DNA of 64,000 bases, taken from NCBI GenBank assembly GCA_009774145.1, contig VSND01000010.1, positions 4,532 to 68,531 of the forward strand, written 5' to 3'. Below the pieces are notes generated by a model that saw only the letters and a list, made by a program, of their open reading frames with translations, was not told where the DNA came from and did no database searches. Each line of letters begins with the position of its first letter. The first letter of the stretch is position 1. Source of the DNA: Lachnospiraceae bacterium. Lineage in GTDB: Bacteria; Bacillota; Clostridia; Lachnospirales; Lachnospiraceae. Below are positions 50,822 to 60,806 of this stretch, in pieces. The translations under genes were made by a program, and so were the position numbers.

Positions 50822-52303
50822 CTATACGGTTTTGCAGGATCTCTGGATCATCTGGTAAACTTCCTGATAGTCCCTGCCATGCTTCCTGCACAGGGAAACC
50901 ACACTGTTGTATTCCGGAAAATACCGTTCCATACCGCCGTACCTGCATACCTTTACCTGTGCTTCTCCAAGAATGGTCTGTACCGTGCGAAGCTCCCGCC
51001 GCAGAATCGTACGTTCCATGGGAATCCGGCGGATGCCGATCGTCGTAGTCTCCTTGAAGATGATCTCTTCCATGCGCGCAATATCCGCTCTGGTGCAGAT
51101 CACATTCAGCTGATAGGCCGGACGGTTTTTCTTCATGTAAACCGGCATATAATGCACGTCTCTGGCGCCGGCTTCCATCAGCCGTTCCATCGCATAACCA
51201 AGGCCTTCTCCGGTACAGTCATCAATATTGGTCTCCAGCTTATAGATGAGGTCTTTCTCCTCTGCCTGATCCTCAATCAGCATGGCGCGGAGCATGCTTG
51301 GACGGTCATAGGTCCTCTTTCCGGCGCCCATTCCCATCTTTTTTACCGAAAATATTTCCGGAAGCCGGTCGCCGGTCCGAATTGCCGCTGCGATGGCCGC
51401 TCCTGTGGGCGTCACCAGTTCGCCTTTTGTCTCCGTGATATGCAGCGGAAGTCCATGTGCCTGTACGATATTCATGACCGCAGGCACCGGCACCGGCAGG
51501 ATCCCGTGCTGGCAGCGGATGGTCCCCTGTCCTTCGTTCAGTTTCGTAATTATTACATCCGTAATCCCCAGATTGTCCAGGCAGACCGCAGCAGCTACAA
51601 TGTCCACGATGGAGTCCACTGCGCCCACTTCATGAAAATGCACCTGATTTTCCGGCACTCCATGGGCTTTCGCTTCCGCCTCTGCCAGAATCCGGAAAAT
51701 CTTTTCCGCCGTTGCCTTCGCACGCTCCGTCAGATCCGCATGCGCTATGATATGCAGAATTTCCGGAAGTCCTCTGTGCCCATGCACACGGCCCCCTTCG
51801 TGGCGATGCAGCTCTGCTTCGTCATGAGTATGCCCATGGACATAACTGCCGGCTTCCTCCTGATGATGCCCATGAGCATGCAGCACATCCGCTTCCTCGC
51901 GATGATATCCATGGGCATGCACATCCGCTTCCCCGTGATGATGCCCATGGGCATGCACATCCGCTTCCCCATGATGATGCTCATGAGCATGCACATCTGC
52001 TTCCTCGTGATGATGTCCATGAACATGTCCATCCCCTGCTTCATGGCTGTAATCGTGTCCGTGCAGATACTCCATATCATGATCATGGTTCTCATATCTT
52101 TCATCCAGAACCACATCAAAATCACACATATCAAGTCCTGATTTTTTTACCCGGCTGATAACCGTTCGAAACCCTCCCACCGGAAGGCTCTTCAGCGCCC
52201 GCTCCAGCACCTCCTGGTCCGCGCCCAGATCCAGAAGCGCCGCCACGGTCATATCGCCGCTGATTCCGCTCTCACATTCCAGATATAATAGTTTCTTCTC
52301 CAT
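50822..52303 (-). CDS. larC: Nickel pincer cofactor biosynthesis protein LarC
   Basis: Inserts nickel into the pyridinium dithiocarboxylate precursor to give the nickel-pincer cofactor of lactate racemase-type enzymes. 493 aa from MEKKLLYLECESGISGDM. After the N-terminal domain comes a His-rich stretch (about 80-180) with four 12-13-residue repeats of the type EADVHAHGHHHG. The C-terminal CTP-dependent part follows (TPTGAAIAAAI, ETNIDDCTGE). It is one uninterrupted reading frame, unlike the split larC1/larC2 of Lactiplantibacillus. No larA, larB or larE is in the window. Confidence 0.92.
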   Translation of the reverse strand: MEKKLLYLECESGISGDMTVAALLDLGADQEVLERALKSLPVGGFRTVISRVKKSGLDMCDFDVVLDERYENHDHDMEYLHGHDYSHEAGDGHVHGHHHEEADVHAHEHHHGEADVHAHGHHHGEADVHAHGYHREEADVLHAHGHHQEEAGSYVHGHTHDEAELHRHEGGRVHGHRGLPEILHIIAHADLTERAKATAEKIFRILAEAEAKAHGVPENQVHFHEVGAVDSIVDIVAAAVCLDNLGITDVIITKLNEGQGTIRCQHGILPVPVPAVMNIVQAHGLPLHITETKGELVTPTGAAIAAAIRTGDRLPEIFSVKKMGMGAGKRTYDRPSMLRAMLIEDQAEEKDLIYKLETNIDDCTGEGLGYAMERLMEAGARDVHYMPVYMKKNRPAYQLNVICTRADIARMEEIIFKETTTIGIRRIPMERTILRRELRTVQTILGEAQVKVCRYGGMERYFPEYNSVVSLCRKHGRDYQEVYQMIQRSCKTV

Positions 52304-52339
52304 TTGTCTCTGATCTCCTGTCATCTCAATCTGGAAACC

Positions 52340-52369
52340 AGTATACCATTAAGTCCTTCTTTTTGCCAA
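52340..52369 (-). promoter_or_regulatory. Promoter of larC
   Basis: TTGGCA (52364-52369), an 18-bp spacer and TATACT (52340-52345) on the minus strand. Confidence 0.65.
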
Positions 52370-52480
52370 TACATTATACCCAAACGTTATCCGTGCCAAA
52401 ACAGATCGCTGCTGTTCACTCCTGTTTAGCCCAGGGCTCCCGTCATGAGCATATATTCCTTACTTTCTGACTGATACCTC

Positions 52481-52519
52481 AAAAAAGAGGGTGTTGTATC
52501 AAACTCTGATACAACACCC
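52481..52519 (-). terminator. Terminator of the DUF4132/coiled-coil operon
   Basis: Perfect 13-bp arms GGGTGTTGTATCA / TGATACAACACCC with a 5-nt loop, then TCTTTTTT on the minus strand. Confidence 0.9.
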
Positions 52520-52567
52520 CCTGACTGCATTCCTGAACGGATGGCCCAAGTGCAGGTAATAAACCTC

Positions 52568-53596
52568 TTACGCCCGCCGGATACAGGATTTTTTCTCCTT
52601 CTGCTGATCCGCAAGCTCCGGCATATACGCAGCCGCACGATATGCCGCATACCCGCTGGAGCTTCCAAGGGAAGGCACAGACGGGATGGAATCCTCCGTA
52701 CCCTCTGCCTGACCAAAGGCCCGAACCTCTTTTGCCTTTTCATCCATCATTCCGGCTGCGATCATAAACTTTGCAATCTGCTCTGCTGACATCTCGCTTT
52801 CCGTCATCCGTTCGGAAACAACAGAATCCTCGATGCGTTCTTCCTCCAGCTGCCTTTCCTCCATCAGCTCTTTCACCTTTTCCCTCTCGATCATCTGCCT
52901 CCTTATGGCCTCTTTCTGCGCCGCCTCCTGTCGAATCTTCTCTTCCATCTTTTTCTTCCTGTATGCCTCCTCTCTGCGCTTCTCCTCCGCCTTTTTCTTT
53001 CTGGCTGCTTCCTCTCTGCGCTTTTTCTCCGCCTTTTTCTTCTTTATCTTTTCGTCTTCTTTTTTCCTGTTCTTTTTATATATTTCCAGACGCTTCCGAT
53101 CCAGCTCCTGCTGCCAGGGTTTCCGCAGAATGACAGATGCCAGCTTCTTCTCCACCTCCCGCATCCGGTTCAGACGGGCCAGCATATAAGCAGCATCTTC
53201 CTTTTTCATATTTGCCGCCAGTTCCGCCAGCTTTTCTGTCTTCGCACGCTCTGCGTCATTTCTGGTCCGGCTCTGTTTCAGACGCTCTGCGTAAGCCTCC
53301 TCTTCCTCTTCCAGAGCCATAACCTTACTGTAAAGCTGGGGATCGTGCTTTTTCAGATATTCTTTTTCCGCACCGGTAAGTCTGGCGCCTGACTGCAGTT
53401 TCGCCCGTATTTTGCCGAGTTTTTCCTGCACCGCCATCTCTTCGCTGCTCTTCATACCCGGAGAAAGAGCCTGTGTGGGAGAAACACCCGGATCAATCTT
53501 ATCTGTCCAGAACAGGTCACCGGATGTTTTCATCTCCAGATAGCTCAGCATCTTTTTCTGCTTCAGATACTGATATGCATTGCTGTAATATTCCAT
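52568..53596 (-). CDS. Coiled-coil protein with Lys/Arg/Glu-rich core, paired with the DUF4132 gene
   Basis: 342 aa. A polar N-terminal region (MEYYSNAYQYLKQKKM), a helical part (about 55-150), a long single alpha-helix or coiled coil (about 165-250, KKAEKKRREEAARKKKAEEK type) and a C-terminal region with Ser/Pro/Gly linkers. No signal or membrane segment. It lies 98 bp after the giant protein gene on the same strand and ends at a strong terminator, so the two are probably one transcript. No named family recognised. Confidence 0.75.
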   Translation of the reverse strand: MEYYSNAYQYLKQKKMLSYLEMKTSGDLFWTDKIDPGVSPTQALSPGMKSSEEMAVQEKLGKIRAKLQSGARLTGAEKEYLKKHDPQLYSKVMALEEEEEAYAERLKQSRTRNDAERAKTEKLAELAANMKKEDAAYMLARLNRMREVEKKLASVILRKPWQQELDRKRLEIYKKNRKKEDEKIKKKKAEKKRREEAARKKKAEEKRREEAYRKKKMEEKIRQEAAQKEAIRRQMIEREKVKELMEERQLEEERIEDSVVSERMTESEMSAEQIAKFMIAAGMMDEKAKEVRAFGQAEGTEDSIPSVPSLGSSSGYAAYRAAAYMPELADQQKEKKSCIRRA

Positions 53597-53694
53597 ATGG
53601 TCAGGTCACCTCCTGACTGTGCTGCTTTATGAATCGTTTCCCTGTAATAATACTTCGACTGCATCAGCAGCAGAGATAAGCAGCGCCGGTAATT

Positions 53695-56600
53695 CTACCG
53701 GATCTGATCCAGGATTGACGGATCCTTGATCTTCTTATCTTCAGCGAGCAGCACGATCTTGGACATGATCTCTGCGGTCTTCGGGTCTTCATCCACAAAG
53801 GGAAGGAAGATCCTGCCCCGCTTCTGGCTGTGAACCGGCAGAATATGCAGCATGGCGCCGCCCTCCTGATGGACCACGCCGCTTCCCAGATGCACATTGT
53901 AGGAAGCTCTTGTCCCCTGAATCTTTGCATGGCTTTCCGTCAGCGTCACATTTTGGAAGCCGAACAGAGACAGGTTCAGTTCCACGATAACACGGCGCAT
54001 CTCGATGGTGGAATGGCTGGTTTCCGGATCCACACCTCCTGCATGAGCCACGCTCACCGCCAGATCCACATCCCGCATGACCTCGCTGTAGATCAGCTTT
54101 GGCACCTCCCGGATCGTCAGGGATTCAAACGTCTTCCGGTTGAAAAATTCCACCCACTCCAGCGTAGGCGCCTCCACATCGCTGGGAGAGAACCAGTCTG
54201 CCAGCGCATAGATGCGGGCAACGATATTTTCTTTATAATAGACTTTCTGCAGGCCTTCCTCATAGTCCGCCACCCAGCGGCGCCCCTTCAGGCAGCCCAC
54301 GGTTCTCTGGGGCTGGATCTGATTGCCTGCGAACATCCGGGAAGCCTTCTGGCCCAGCTCCTCATCCAGTTTCACATACAGCTCCCGGAACACCTGCTTG
54401 AAGGGCTGGCGGATCCTGTGATCGAACAGATGTTTCTGATATGCATGCCAGACGCCTGCCTCATACAGATGGAGCGGATGGGCGATCTGAAGTTCTTCCT
54501 CTGCTTCCACCGCCAGCGGTTCTCCCTCCAGCGGTATCAGACAGAGCGTTCCTTCCGGCAAAAGCTTCAGAAAACCGGTCTGATCTCCCCGCAGGAATAC
54601 CAGCGGGCTTAAGATCGCACACACCACCGGATTGTCAAGAAGCGCCGCCAGTTCCGATCCCTGGAACCGGTCGCCGTTCTCCATGGATTCTTCCATCATC
54701 TTCCGGGTCCTCGCATACTGCTCTTTCAGGTTCTTGTGAGCCTCTTTCAGCTGCAGCACATGGGGCTGCTTTCCAAGTCTGGAAGGCACGGATTTCAGCT
54801 CCTTCTCCTCCCTGCGGCACCGGATCGCACTCTTTCCTTCCTCATCCACGCACAGACGGACCTCCACATCCTCGACTGCCGTCCACTCCATGAGCGGCTT
54901 CATGGCCTCAATGAGCCGCGCTTCCATGGTCAGCTTCAGACGGGTCACATCTGCATACCCCGCCCGGACGCTTAAGTTCACAAGGGCAATATCCGCCGCC
55001 TTCCCTTCGTTTGCGCGCCGCTGGGCGCCGAACTGACGGCTTTCTTTACGGAATTTTTCGATAAACTGATAGCGCTCCAGCAGATCCTGCTCCCGGTCCT
55101 TCCGGAAGGGGGCAAGGCCGTAGCTCATGAGCAGATCCTTATTCCTCTTCTCTGTAATCTCCTGTGCCAGAGCGGAAAGTTCCGTCTTTCCTCTGGCGGC
55201 ATCCGCATATTTTCTGGCGCGGGAATGCTTCTGCCCGTCCGAAATGTATTTTGCCGCCTCATAGAGCTTGTTGAAATTCTCCTCTCCCAGCTGGCCGTAC
55301 GCCTCCTCAAACCACGACACATCAAAGGCGCCGTCCTGCAGTTCCTCCGGCGTCAGCGGCGTATAGCGGGCGATGACCGCCTTCTTCTGGTCGTCAAACC
55401 GCTCATTCATATGCGCCATGAAATAATAGCAGCCGCTCTTAAGGCCGGCCCAGCCCAGATAATCCTGAACAATATCGATCCACTGGGGCGCATACATGGC
55501 AGCTTCCACAAAACGGTCCTCCCGGATCCGGGTTCCCTTCACCGCCTCCTTCAGGTCTGTACCGGTCTCATCAGGCAGCGGATAACACACCTTCAAAAGG
55601 CTGCACAGCACGTCCCGTTTGGTACGCAGCCCACCATTGTAGTGCCAGGAATAATAGGAATCTCTGCTCAGCTTGTCCTTTCCAAGAGCCATCAGAATCC
55701 GGACCAGGTAATCAACCCCGCGGATATAGGAGACACCGCGCATATCCCAGGAAAATTCCGTCTCCGCTTCGCCTCTTCGAAGCTCCGTATCCACCAGCAC
55801 CGGCACAATCTTTTCATACAGCCGGCGAATCAGCGCTCCAATCCAGGTATCCTCTGCAAAATACGCCTCGCCTGTCTCATAGATTTCCTTTGCCGGCGCT
55901 TCTCCGAAAAACAGGTTCATAATCCGGCGGTTCAGCGGCTTGACTCCCTCGCCCTTTGTCACCATACAGAGCACCGCCAGCGTGTCCTCACGGGCAAAAT
56001 ATTCCATCACTGCTTTCGTCAGGCTGTCCTCCGAGATCATCCCCATATGAAACGCCTTTAAAAACCAGTAGGGCCGCATCCCGGTCATGGGGGTGTCCTG
56101 CTGCCCGTAGACGCCTCTGGGGGCGATAAAATCCCGCCTTCTGCGGCCTTCCCGGCAGCGGATCTCAAAGCTCCATGCAAGGGCGAAGACTCCGGCGAAC
56201 TCTTCGTCCGTCTCCCAGTACTGCAGGCCTTCAAAATACCGGTTGAACAGCGGCATCTCGCAGATCAGCTTTATCACGTCGTTCATGCGTCCGTTCCACC
56301 CGGGTGTCTGATAATAAATCTGTTTGTTTTCTGAGCTGACATGGGGAAGCAGCGCGCTCACCACCTGCATCCCGGTCTCAAAGAGCGCCTTTTTGTCCAG
56401 ATACTGCCAGCGGAAGACATTTCTCAGCGCTCCGGTCTGTCCGGAATACGTGAGCCCCAAAGACGCCCCCGTAAGAGGCATCTGCCCAAAGAGCTTTTCA
56501 TAAAACGGCTTTGCTGCCTTCAGCCCCTCCGCACTGAACCCGAGCATAATCGCTTCCAGTACGATCATCTTATGGTAATCGCCGATCTGTGTCTCATAAA

Positions 56601-58848
56601 ACTGCTGAAATACTTCCGTCAGAGGATAGTATTCCAGAGATTCGGAAACATCTTCGGTCCGTCTCTGACGGAGTCCTTCCTCTGTATACCCGAGTCTGTT
56701 TCCGATCAGGCATTTTTCTCCATTGCCCGCTGTATATTCATAGTCCTTATACTGTTCCATCAGGCGGTCCATCTTCTTTGCGATCTGAACCGCTTCCCGC
56801 TCTGTGATGGGCATGCAGATCTTCAGAAGCTCCTCCGGCGCGGGCACAGCGGTCTCCGGCACCGGAACCAGAAGCTCCTCCGGCGCCTCCGGGTCATAGA
56901 GTCCGTATCCCTTCTTTTTCTCCGCTTTTTCTTCGGAATTTCCCTGAAGCTCCTGAATCAGGATCTTTTCCTTATCGGTGGGCCGCTCCACCAGCTCTGT
57001 CATGGTCCGGACACGCCCGTAAAGTTCCGCCCGTTTCGGATCATGGGAAAGCCGAAGCAGCATATCCAGTCCGGCGCTGCGCTTCTCTTCTTTTTTATCT
57101 GACAAAAGCCGTTTCAGGCATTCCGTCATCAGCGCATCCGGCTGCCCCATCAGAAATCCGATCAGGATCCCTCTCAGGCTCTCACGTTTAAACCGGAGCA
57201 TGTCCTCCAGAAGACCGTATTCTTCTTCCTTTATTGTTAATTTTTTGACGATCTGATAGGCCTTTTCGGATGTGCGCTGGGCCTTTCCCATATACCCGAT
57301 CACCAGCCTTCTCTGCTCCGGGCCGGAGGGCTCATAGAGCAGCAGGTTGATAAGGATCACCCGCATATATTCGTCCGTAATATCCCCAAGCTTTCCTGCT
57401 ATGGCTGTGATCTTCTCCTCGTCCTGCAGAAGCCACGCCAGATACGCCATCTGAATCAGCAGTTCCGACGGATGCAGTTCTGCGCGGCGCCAGGGAAAGA
57501 TAAAGGGATCATGGCAGATTCCCTTCTTCGGCAGACGGTCACAGACAGACTGAAAGGCCGCATAGAGCGCTTCTGCTTCCTGCCGGTCCCGGTAACAGCG
57601 TGTGATTTCCGGCTTCTTCGGCGCACTGAGCAAAGAATACACGGACCGATTCTCAAAGGAATCCCGGATCCAGTTTCGGACACTGGACGAAAACGCAGGC
57701 ATGAACGCAGTCACCAGTTCCAGATCATCGCTGTGCTCCAGCAGAACTTTTCTGGAAGTCTGCAGTTCCAGCTCTTTATCATACAGGCACTGGTTATAGA
57801 AAGAAGCCGACAGTTTCTGGTTCTTCGTCCCGTGATCCACCAGTTCTCCCATGGCCCCTATCGCATCCTGCACCTCCCGGAACCCCAGCGCCCACAAAGC
57901 CGTGTTGATGGCCACTGCATCATTGGTCTCAAGCAGGCTTCTGCAGAATGTCTCCTCTCTGAGACACTGTCCCATAAGCTTTAACAGCTTTTCATTCACG
58001 CGGTCCACGCTCTCTTCATTGAAAATCCCGATCCAGGTGGACACCGCCCGTTTTACGGCCGAAAAGCGGATCAGGTCATTCTCTTCCACCACTTTCAGCA
58101 TCCGCAGAAAGGCTTCCTGCGTTCCCTCGTCCATCGACTCGCAGATCGCCTGGCGCAGTCCCTCCTGAAGCCTTGCCGCCACCAGAAGCTTCCCAAGAAG
58201 TTCCTGCAGTTCTTCACTGTCCGACCGCACAATCCCCTGAATCATCTGGCGGTCCAGATAAGCCGCATTATTTTCACTTAAGATCAGATCCTTTAACCCA
58301 TTGATGACTGCCTGATTCCCACCGTCGATCTCCGCTGCATAAAGGTAACTGAAGAACGAATCAAATCCGTAATTGTATTGGATATAATCCAGTTTCTCCT
58401 CATCCAGCTGCCGGAGCATATAGTTCTCCAGATTTTCGCCGCAGAAAAACAGTTTTTCATAAGCCCGCAGAAGTTCAAATACCCGCAGAACCTGCGGCCC
58501 GTAGTCCGCCGTCCGCACGGTTCTGCGGCTGTACCCGGCGGTAAAAGGAAACCGGTTCAGTTTGTCGATGATATAGAGATAGGACTGCTGATACGCCTTT
58601 GGTACAAACACGTCCAGAAGCGCCTGATGCGGGCACGCGGACTCTTTTGGCTCATACCATGAGGAAGGCTTCCCGGAAATCCGGTCACAATCCTCCCCCA
58701 GCTCTTCCAGAAGCTCCGGCCATTTTCCATCCGCAATCTTCTGCGCCAGTATCTGTTCCCTTCCTGACAGCTTTTCAATCTTCTCCTTCCGCTCACTGTT
58801 CAGACGTTCTGAAATCGCCTGCCTGCTCCGGTAATCATAATCTGCCAT
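53695..58848 (-). CDS. Giant DUF4132/DUF5724-type protein (1717 aa)
   Basis: 1717 aa, cytosolic, mostly alpha-helical with long HEAT-like stretches in the first ~650 residues, a linker with Pro/Glu (PEAPEELLVPVPETAVPAPE), and a C-terminal ~800 residues with the DUF4132 features (KHSRARKYADAARG, VGCLKGRRWVADYEEGLQK and SIRE-like EVMRDVDLAVSVAHAGG). The E. coli YehI/MolR proteins are distant relatives with unknown roles. No membrane segment, Walker motif or nuclease motif is evident. The MoxR ATPase and VWA genes that often accompany this family are not adjacent. Only the coiled-coil gene is. Confidence 0.75.
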   Translation of the reverse strand: MADYDYRSRQAISERLNSERKEKIEKLSGREQILAQKIADGKWPELLEELGEDCDRISGKPSSWYEPKESACPHQALLDVFVPKAYQQSYLYIIDKLNRFPFTAGYSRRTVRTADYGPQVLRVFELLRAYEKLFFCGENLENYMLRQLDEEKLDYIQYNYGFDSFFSYLYAAEIDGGNQAVINGLKDLILSENNAAYLDRQMIQGIVRSDSEELQELLGKLLVAARLQEGLRQAICESMDEGTQEAFLRMLKVVEENDLIRFSAVKRAVSTWIGIFNEESVDRVNEKLLKLMGQCLREETFCRSLLETNDAVAINTALWALGFREVQDAIGAMGELVDHGTKNQKLSASFYNQCLYDKELELQTSRKVLLEHSDDLELVTAFMPAFSSSVRNWIRDSFENRSVYSLLSAPKKPEITRCYRDRQEAEALYAAFQSVCDRLPKKGICHDPFIFPWRRAELHPSELLIQMAYLAWLLQDEEKITAIAGKLGDITDEYMRVILINLLLYEPSGPEQRRLVIGYMGKAQRTSEKAYQIVKKLTIKEEEYGLLEDMLRFKRESLRGILIGFLMGQPDALMTECLKRLLSDKKEEKRSAGLDMLLRLSHDPKRAELYGRVRTMTELVERPTDKEKILIQELQGNSEEKAEKKKGYGLYDPEAPEELLVPVPETAVPAPEELLKICMPITEREAVQIAKKMDRLMEQYKDYEYTAGNGEKCLIGNRLGYTEEGLRQRRTEDVSESLEYYPLTEVFQQFYETQIGDYHKMIVLEAIMLGFSAEGLKAAKPFYEKLFGQMPLTGASLGLTYSGQTGALRNVFRWQYLDKKALFETGMQVVSALLPHVSSENKQIYYQTPGWNGRMNDVIKLICEMPLFNRYFEGLQYWETDEEFAGVFALAWSFEIRCREGRRRRDFIAPRGVYGQQDTPMTGMRPYWFLKAFHMGMISEDSLTKAVMEYFAREDTLAVLCMVTKGEGVKPLNRRIMNLFFGEAPAKEIYETGEAYFAEDTWIGALIRRLYEKIVPVLVDTELRRGEAETEFSWDMRGVSYIRGVDYLVRILMALGKDKLSRDSYYSWHYNGGLRTKRDVLCSLLKVCYPLPDETGTDLKEAVKGTRIREDRFVEAAMYAPQWIDIVQDYLGWAGLKSGCYYFMAHMNERFDDQKKAVIARYTPLTPEELQDGAFDVSWFEEAYGQLGEENFNKLYEAAKYISDGQKHSRARKYADAARGKTELSALAQEITEKRNKDLLMSYGLAPFRKDREQDLLERYQFIEKFRKESRQFGAQRRANEGKAADIALVNLSVRAGYADVTRLKLTMEARLIEAMKPLMEWTAVEDVEVRLCVDEEGKSAIRCRREEKELKSVPSRLGKQPHVLQLKEAHKNLKEQYARTRKMMEESMENGDRFQGSELAALLDNPVVCAILSPLVFLRGDQTGFLKLLPEGTLCLIPLEGEPLAVEAEEELQIAHPLHLYEAGVWHAYQKHLFDHRIRQPFKQVFRELYVKLDEELGQKASRMFAGNQIQPQRTVGCLKGRRWVADYEEGLQKVYYKENIVARIYALADWFSPSDVEAPTLEWVEFFNRKTFESLTIREVPKLIYSEVMRDVDLAVSVAHAGGVDPETSHSTIEMRRVIVELNLSLFGFQNVTLTESHAKIQGTRASYNVHLGSGVVHQEGGAMLHILPVHSQKRGRIFLPFVDEDPKTAEIMSKIVLLAEDKKIKDPSILDQIR

Positions 58849-58921
58849 CCTTCATACACCCCTTTTTCTCTGTTTCTGTTTTCATCTTCCATGCCGGCCG
58901 TCTGCGTCCATATACCGGGTG

Positions 58922-59389
58922 TCACCGTCTGTGTGCTTTCCCTGTGACCTCTTCAGCAACCAGCTTCATAACCGTCGTTTTCGCGATGACGGACGGACGA
59001 AACGGAAGCTCTTTCTGACTGTAATGCTTCATCAGGATGCGCAGCGCCTCCTGTTTTTCCTCTTCCGGAACAAATTCGAGCCTTCCTCTGCCGGTCACAC
59101 TCTCATACTCCATCGAATAACTGCATGCTTCTTCACCCGTCACCAGCTTATGTGCACAGTCCATCTCAAACCCCGCATGGCTGTTCTTCCTGATCAGTTC
59201 GTACTTCTTTCCCTGATCCGCTCCATGAAAATACAGGGTCACTCTGTTGTCTGCCCGTTGAAAACCAAAATTCAGCGGAAGGATGTACGGGTATGTTTCA
59301 TCCAGAAGTGCCAGCCTGCATACATCGCATTTCTCCATGATTCTGATGATCTCATCCATGTCACTGATCTCTCTGTCACTGCGCCTCAT
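58922..59389 (-). CDS. Pyridoxamine 5'-phosphate oxidase-like flavin protein (NimA-like)
   Basis: 155 aa from MRRSDREISDMDEI, preceded by an AGGT site; longer readings lack one. Split-barrel FMN-binding fold with CRLALLDETYPYILPLNFGF and the VIAKTTVMKLVAEEVTGK end seen in nitroimidazole-resistance and related proteins. Small-molecule redox chemistry is likely. Substrate unknown. Separated by 73 bp from the DUF4132 gene on the same strand. Confidence 0.85.
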   Translation of the reverse strand: MRRSDREISDMDEIIRIMEKCDVCRLALLDETYPYILPLNFGFQRADNRVTLYFHGADQGKKYELIRKNSHAGFEMDCAHKLVTGEEACSYSMEYESVTGRGRLEFVPEEEKQEALRILMKHYSQKELPFRPSVIAKTTVMKLVAEEVTGKAHRR

Positions 59390-59504
59390 GTTCCTTACCT
59401 GCTTTCTTCGGTTGTCAGCCCTCACTGCCTGCATTTCAGCATCTGTTGACTGCATCTGTTTATCCTACCATTATATTTGCCCTGCCGGAATTTTTCAACA
59501 GATT

Positions 59505-60134
59505 TTACCATCTGTCTCTGTTTTTCTCCGGTTTTCCATGACCAAAAAGGATCCGCCGCTCTCCCAGCCTGCTGATTTTGTCCGCGCTCTGCTGCATGGC
59601 GGCTTTATCATGGTACAGCATGGATATGGTTGGATAAAACAGGTTCATCAGTGCATCCCCGACAATCAGATCTTTTTTCATAATGTCAATGCCAATCGAG
59701 CCCTGTGTATGTCCGGGCAGGTGGATGATGTCTGCCGGGACTCCGTACTGCTCCAGAGAACAGCCGTCCTCCAGAAAGATATTCGGAATGAACGCAGGAA
59801 TCCGGTCCTTCTGAAAGCTTTTTACGGATTCTGACAGAACGATCTTTCCCAGGATGCCGTGCGCAGACAGGAACTGCGCCATTTGATCGGAGAGCAGGGG
59901 AAGGTCTGCTCTATGCATGGCAACCGGACATTCCAGAGCGCTGGACAAAAACGCAGCATTCTGAACATGGTCCACATGGCCGTGCGTCAGCACCAGAAGG
60001 CGTACCCGATACGGCCTGCAGACATTCAGCACCTTCTGCCAGTATTTTTCCCTTCCCGTATCTACCAGAACCGCATCTGTTCCATTTGAAATCAGGTAGC
60101 AGTTTCCATTTCCGCAATGTATTCTATGTACCAT
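59505..60134 (-). CDS. Metallo-beta-lactamase-fold hydrolase
   Basis: 209 aa. The metal motif THGHVDHVQN (HxHxDH), then LPGHTQGS, GDALMN and FGHGKP give the full glyoxalase II-type dizinc site. Cytosolic thioester or phosphoester hydrolase; substrate unknown. Same strand as the NimA-like gene. Confidence 0.9.
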   Translation of the reverse strand: MVHRIHCGNGNCYLISNGTDAVLVDTGREKYWQKVLNVCRPYRVRLLVLTHGHVDHVQNAAFLSSALECPVAMHRADLPLLSDQMAQFLSAHGILGKIVLSESVKSFQKDRIPAFIPNIFLEDGCSLEQYGVPADIIHLPGHTQGSIGIDIMKKDLIVGDALMNLFYPTISMLYHDKAAMQQSADKISRLGERRILFGHGKPEKNRDRW

Positions 60135-60146
60135 ATGAACACATCC

Positions 60147-60407
60147 TCACTGCATCATCTGCTTTTTTCTGTTGTACGCCCATTCCGTCCTGCCGGAATC
60201 GGAACATCCTGCCATGCTGCCCATGAGAACCGGATATTTTATAAAATCATGTTCCAGCATCCGTGCAGTTTTATTCATGTGCTGCATGGTGTCTATTTCC
60301 TCCGGAAATTTTCCAAAATCCTTCAAAATCCCTTCTGTACGTTCCGGATGCCGTCTGTCTGTCTCCTCCGTCAGAGCCGCCTGTATTCCCGGTATCTGTA
60401 TGTTCAT
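60147..60407 (-). CDS. Hypothetical small protein (86 aa)
   Basis: MNIQIPGIQAALTEETDRRH..., with AGGG 7 nt before ATG. Polar and helical, with several Met residues. It starts 12 bp before the MBL gene. No family recognised; it could be the remnant of a longer gene. Confidence 0.4.
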   Translation of the reverse strand: MNIQIPGIQAALTEETDRRHPERTEGILKDFGKFPEEIDTMQHMNKTARMLEHDFIKYPVLMGSMAGCSDSGRTEWAYNRKKQMMQ

Positions 60408-60540
60408 GTTTATCCCTCTCTTTCTGCATTGATATCCGTAAGCACATTTTATCTTATTATAGTTCTCCCCTGTTTTAAATCCCGACAGCACAAGACGACC
60501 ATACATTGCACGAAATGACCATCCTGCCCCCACATCCTGA

Positions 60541-60574
60541 AAACAGCGCCGGTCTGACTGACACGGCGCTGTTT
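60541..60574 (-). terminator. Terminator after the antitoxin-like gene
   Basis: AAACAGCGCCG / CGGCGCTGTTT stem with a 12-nt loop, U-rich on the minus strand. Confidence 0.75.
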
Positions 60575-60575
60575 C

Positions 60576-60806
60576 TCAAATCACAACTTTCGGGTCACCC
60601 TTAAAAGGGTTCTTCTGTGCATAATCCAACATCTTTGCTTCTGTCTCATCTTTACTCATTTCATCAAAATGTTCACGTTGCCATTTCGTATAATCCAGCT
60701 GCTCTGCTTTTACCAGATAAATAAACTGTTCTGCTTCAACAATTCCCAACTTCTCCATCAGACACTGCATTCCTCTGTTCATTACATCTATCGAACTTCT
60801 GTTCAT
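60576..60806 (-). CDS. Antitoxin-like partner of a PIN toxin
   Basis: 76 aa (MNRSSIDVMNRGMQCLMEKL...). The helical N-terminus and acidic middle fit small antitoxins paired with PIN-domain toxins in clostridia. Its ATG overlaps the reconstructed stop of the PIN pseudogene by 4 bp (ATGA), as in a working operon. It remains intact although the toxin is broken. Confidence 0.65.
   Translation of the reverse strand: MNRSSIDVMNRGMQCLMEKLGIVEAEQFIYLVKAEQLDYTKWQREHFDEMSKDETEAKMLDYAQKNPFKGDPKVVI

Noticed and set aside
51880..52030. CRISPR or minisatellite at the CATCCGCTTCC repeats
   Set aside because: The 36-bp period encodes in-frame His-rich repeats of LarC.
50687..52141. 484-codon plus-strand frame opposite larC
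   Set aside because: The Met/His-rich composition is the reverse complement of the LarC histidine repeats. No start signal.
53695..58848. MoxR/VWA-type ternary system with the DUF4132 protein
   Set aside because: No AAA ATPase of the MoxR type and no VWA protein occur next to it.
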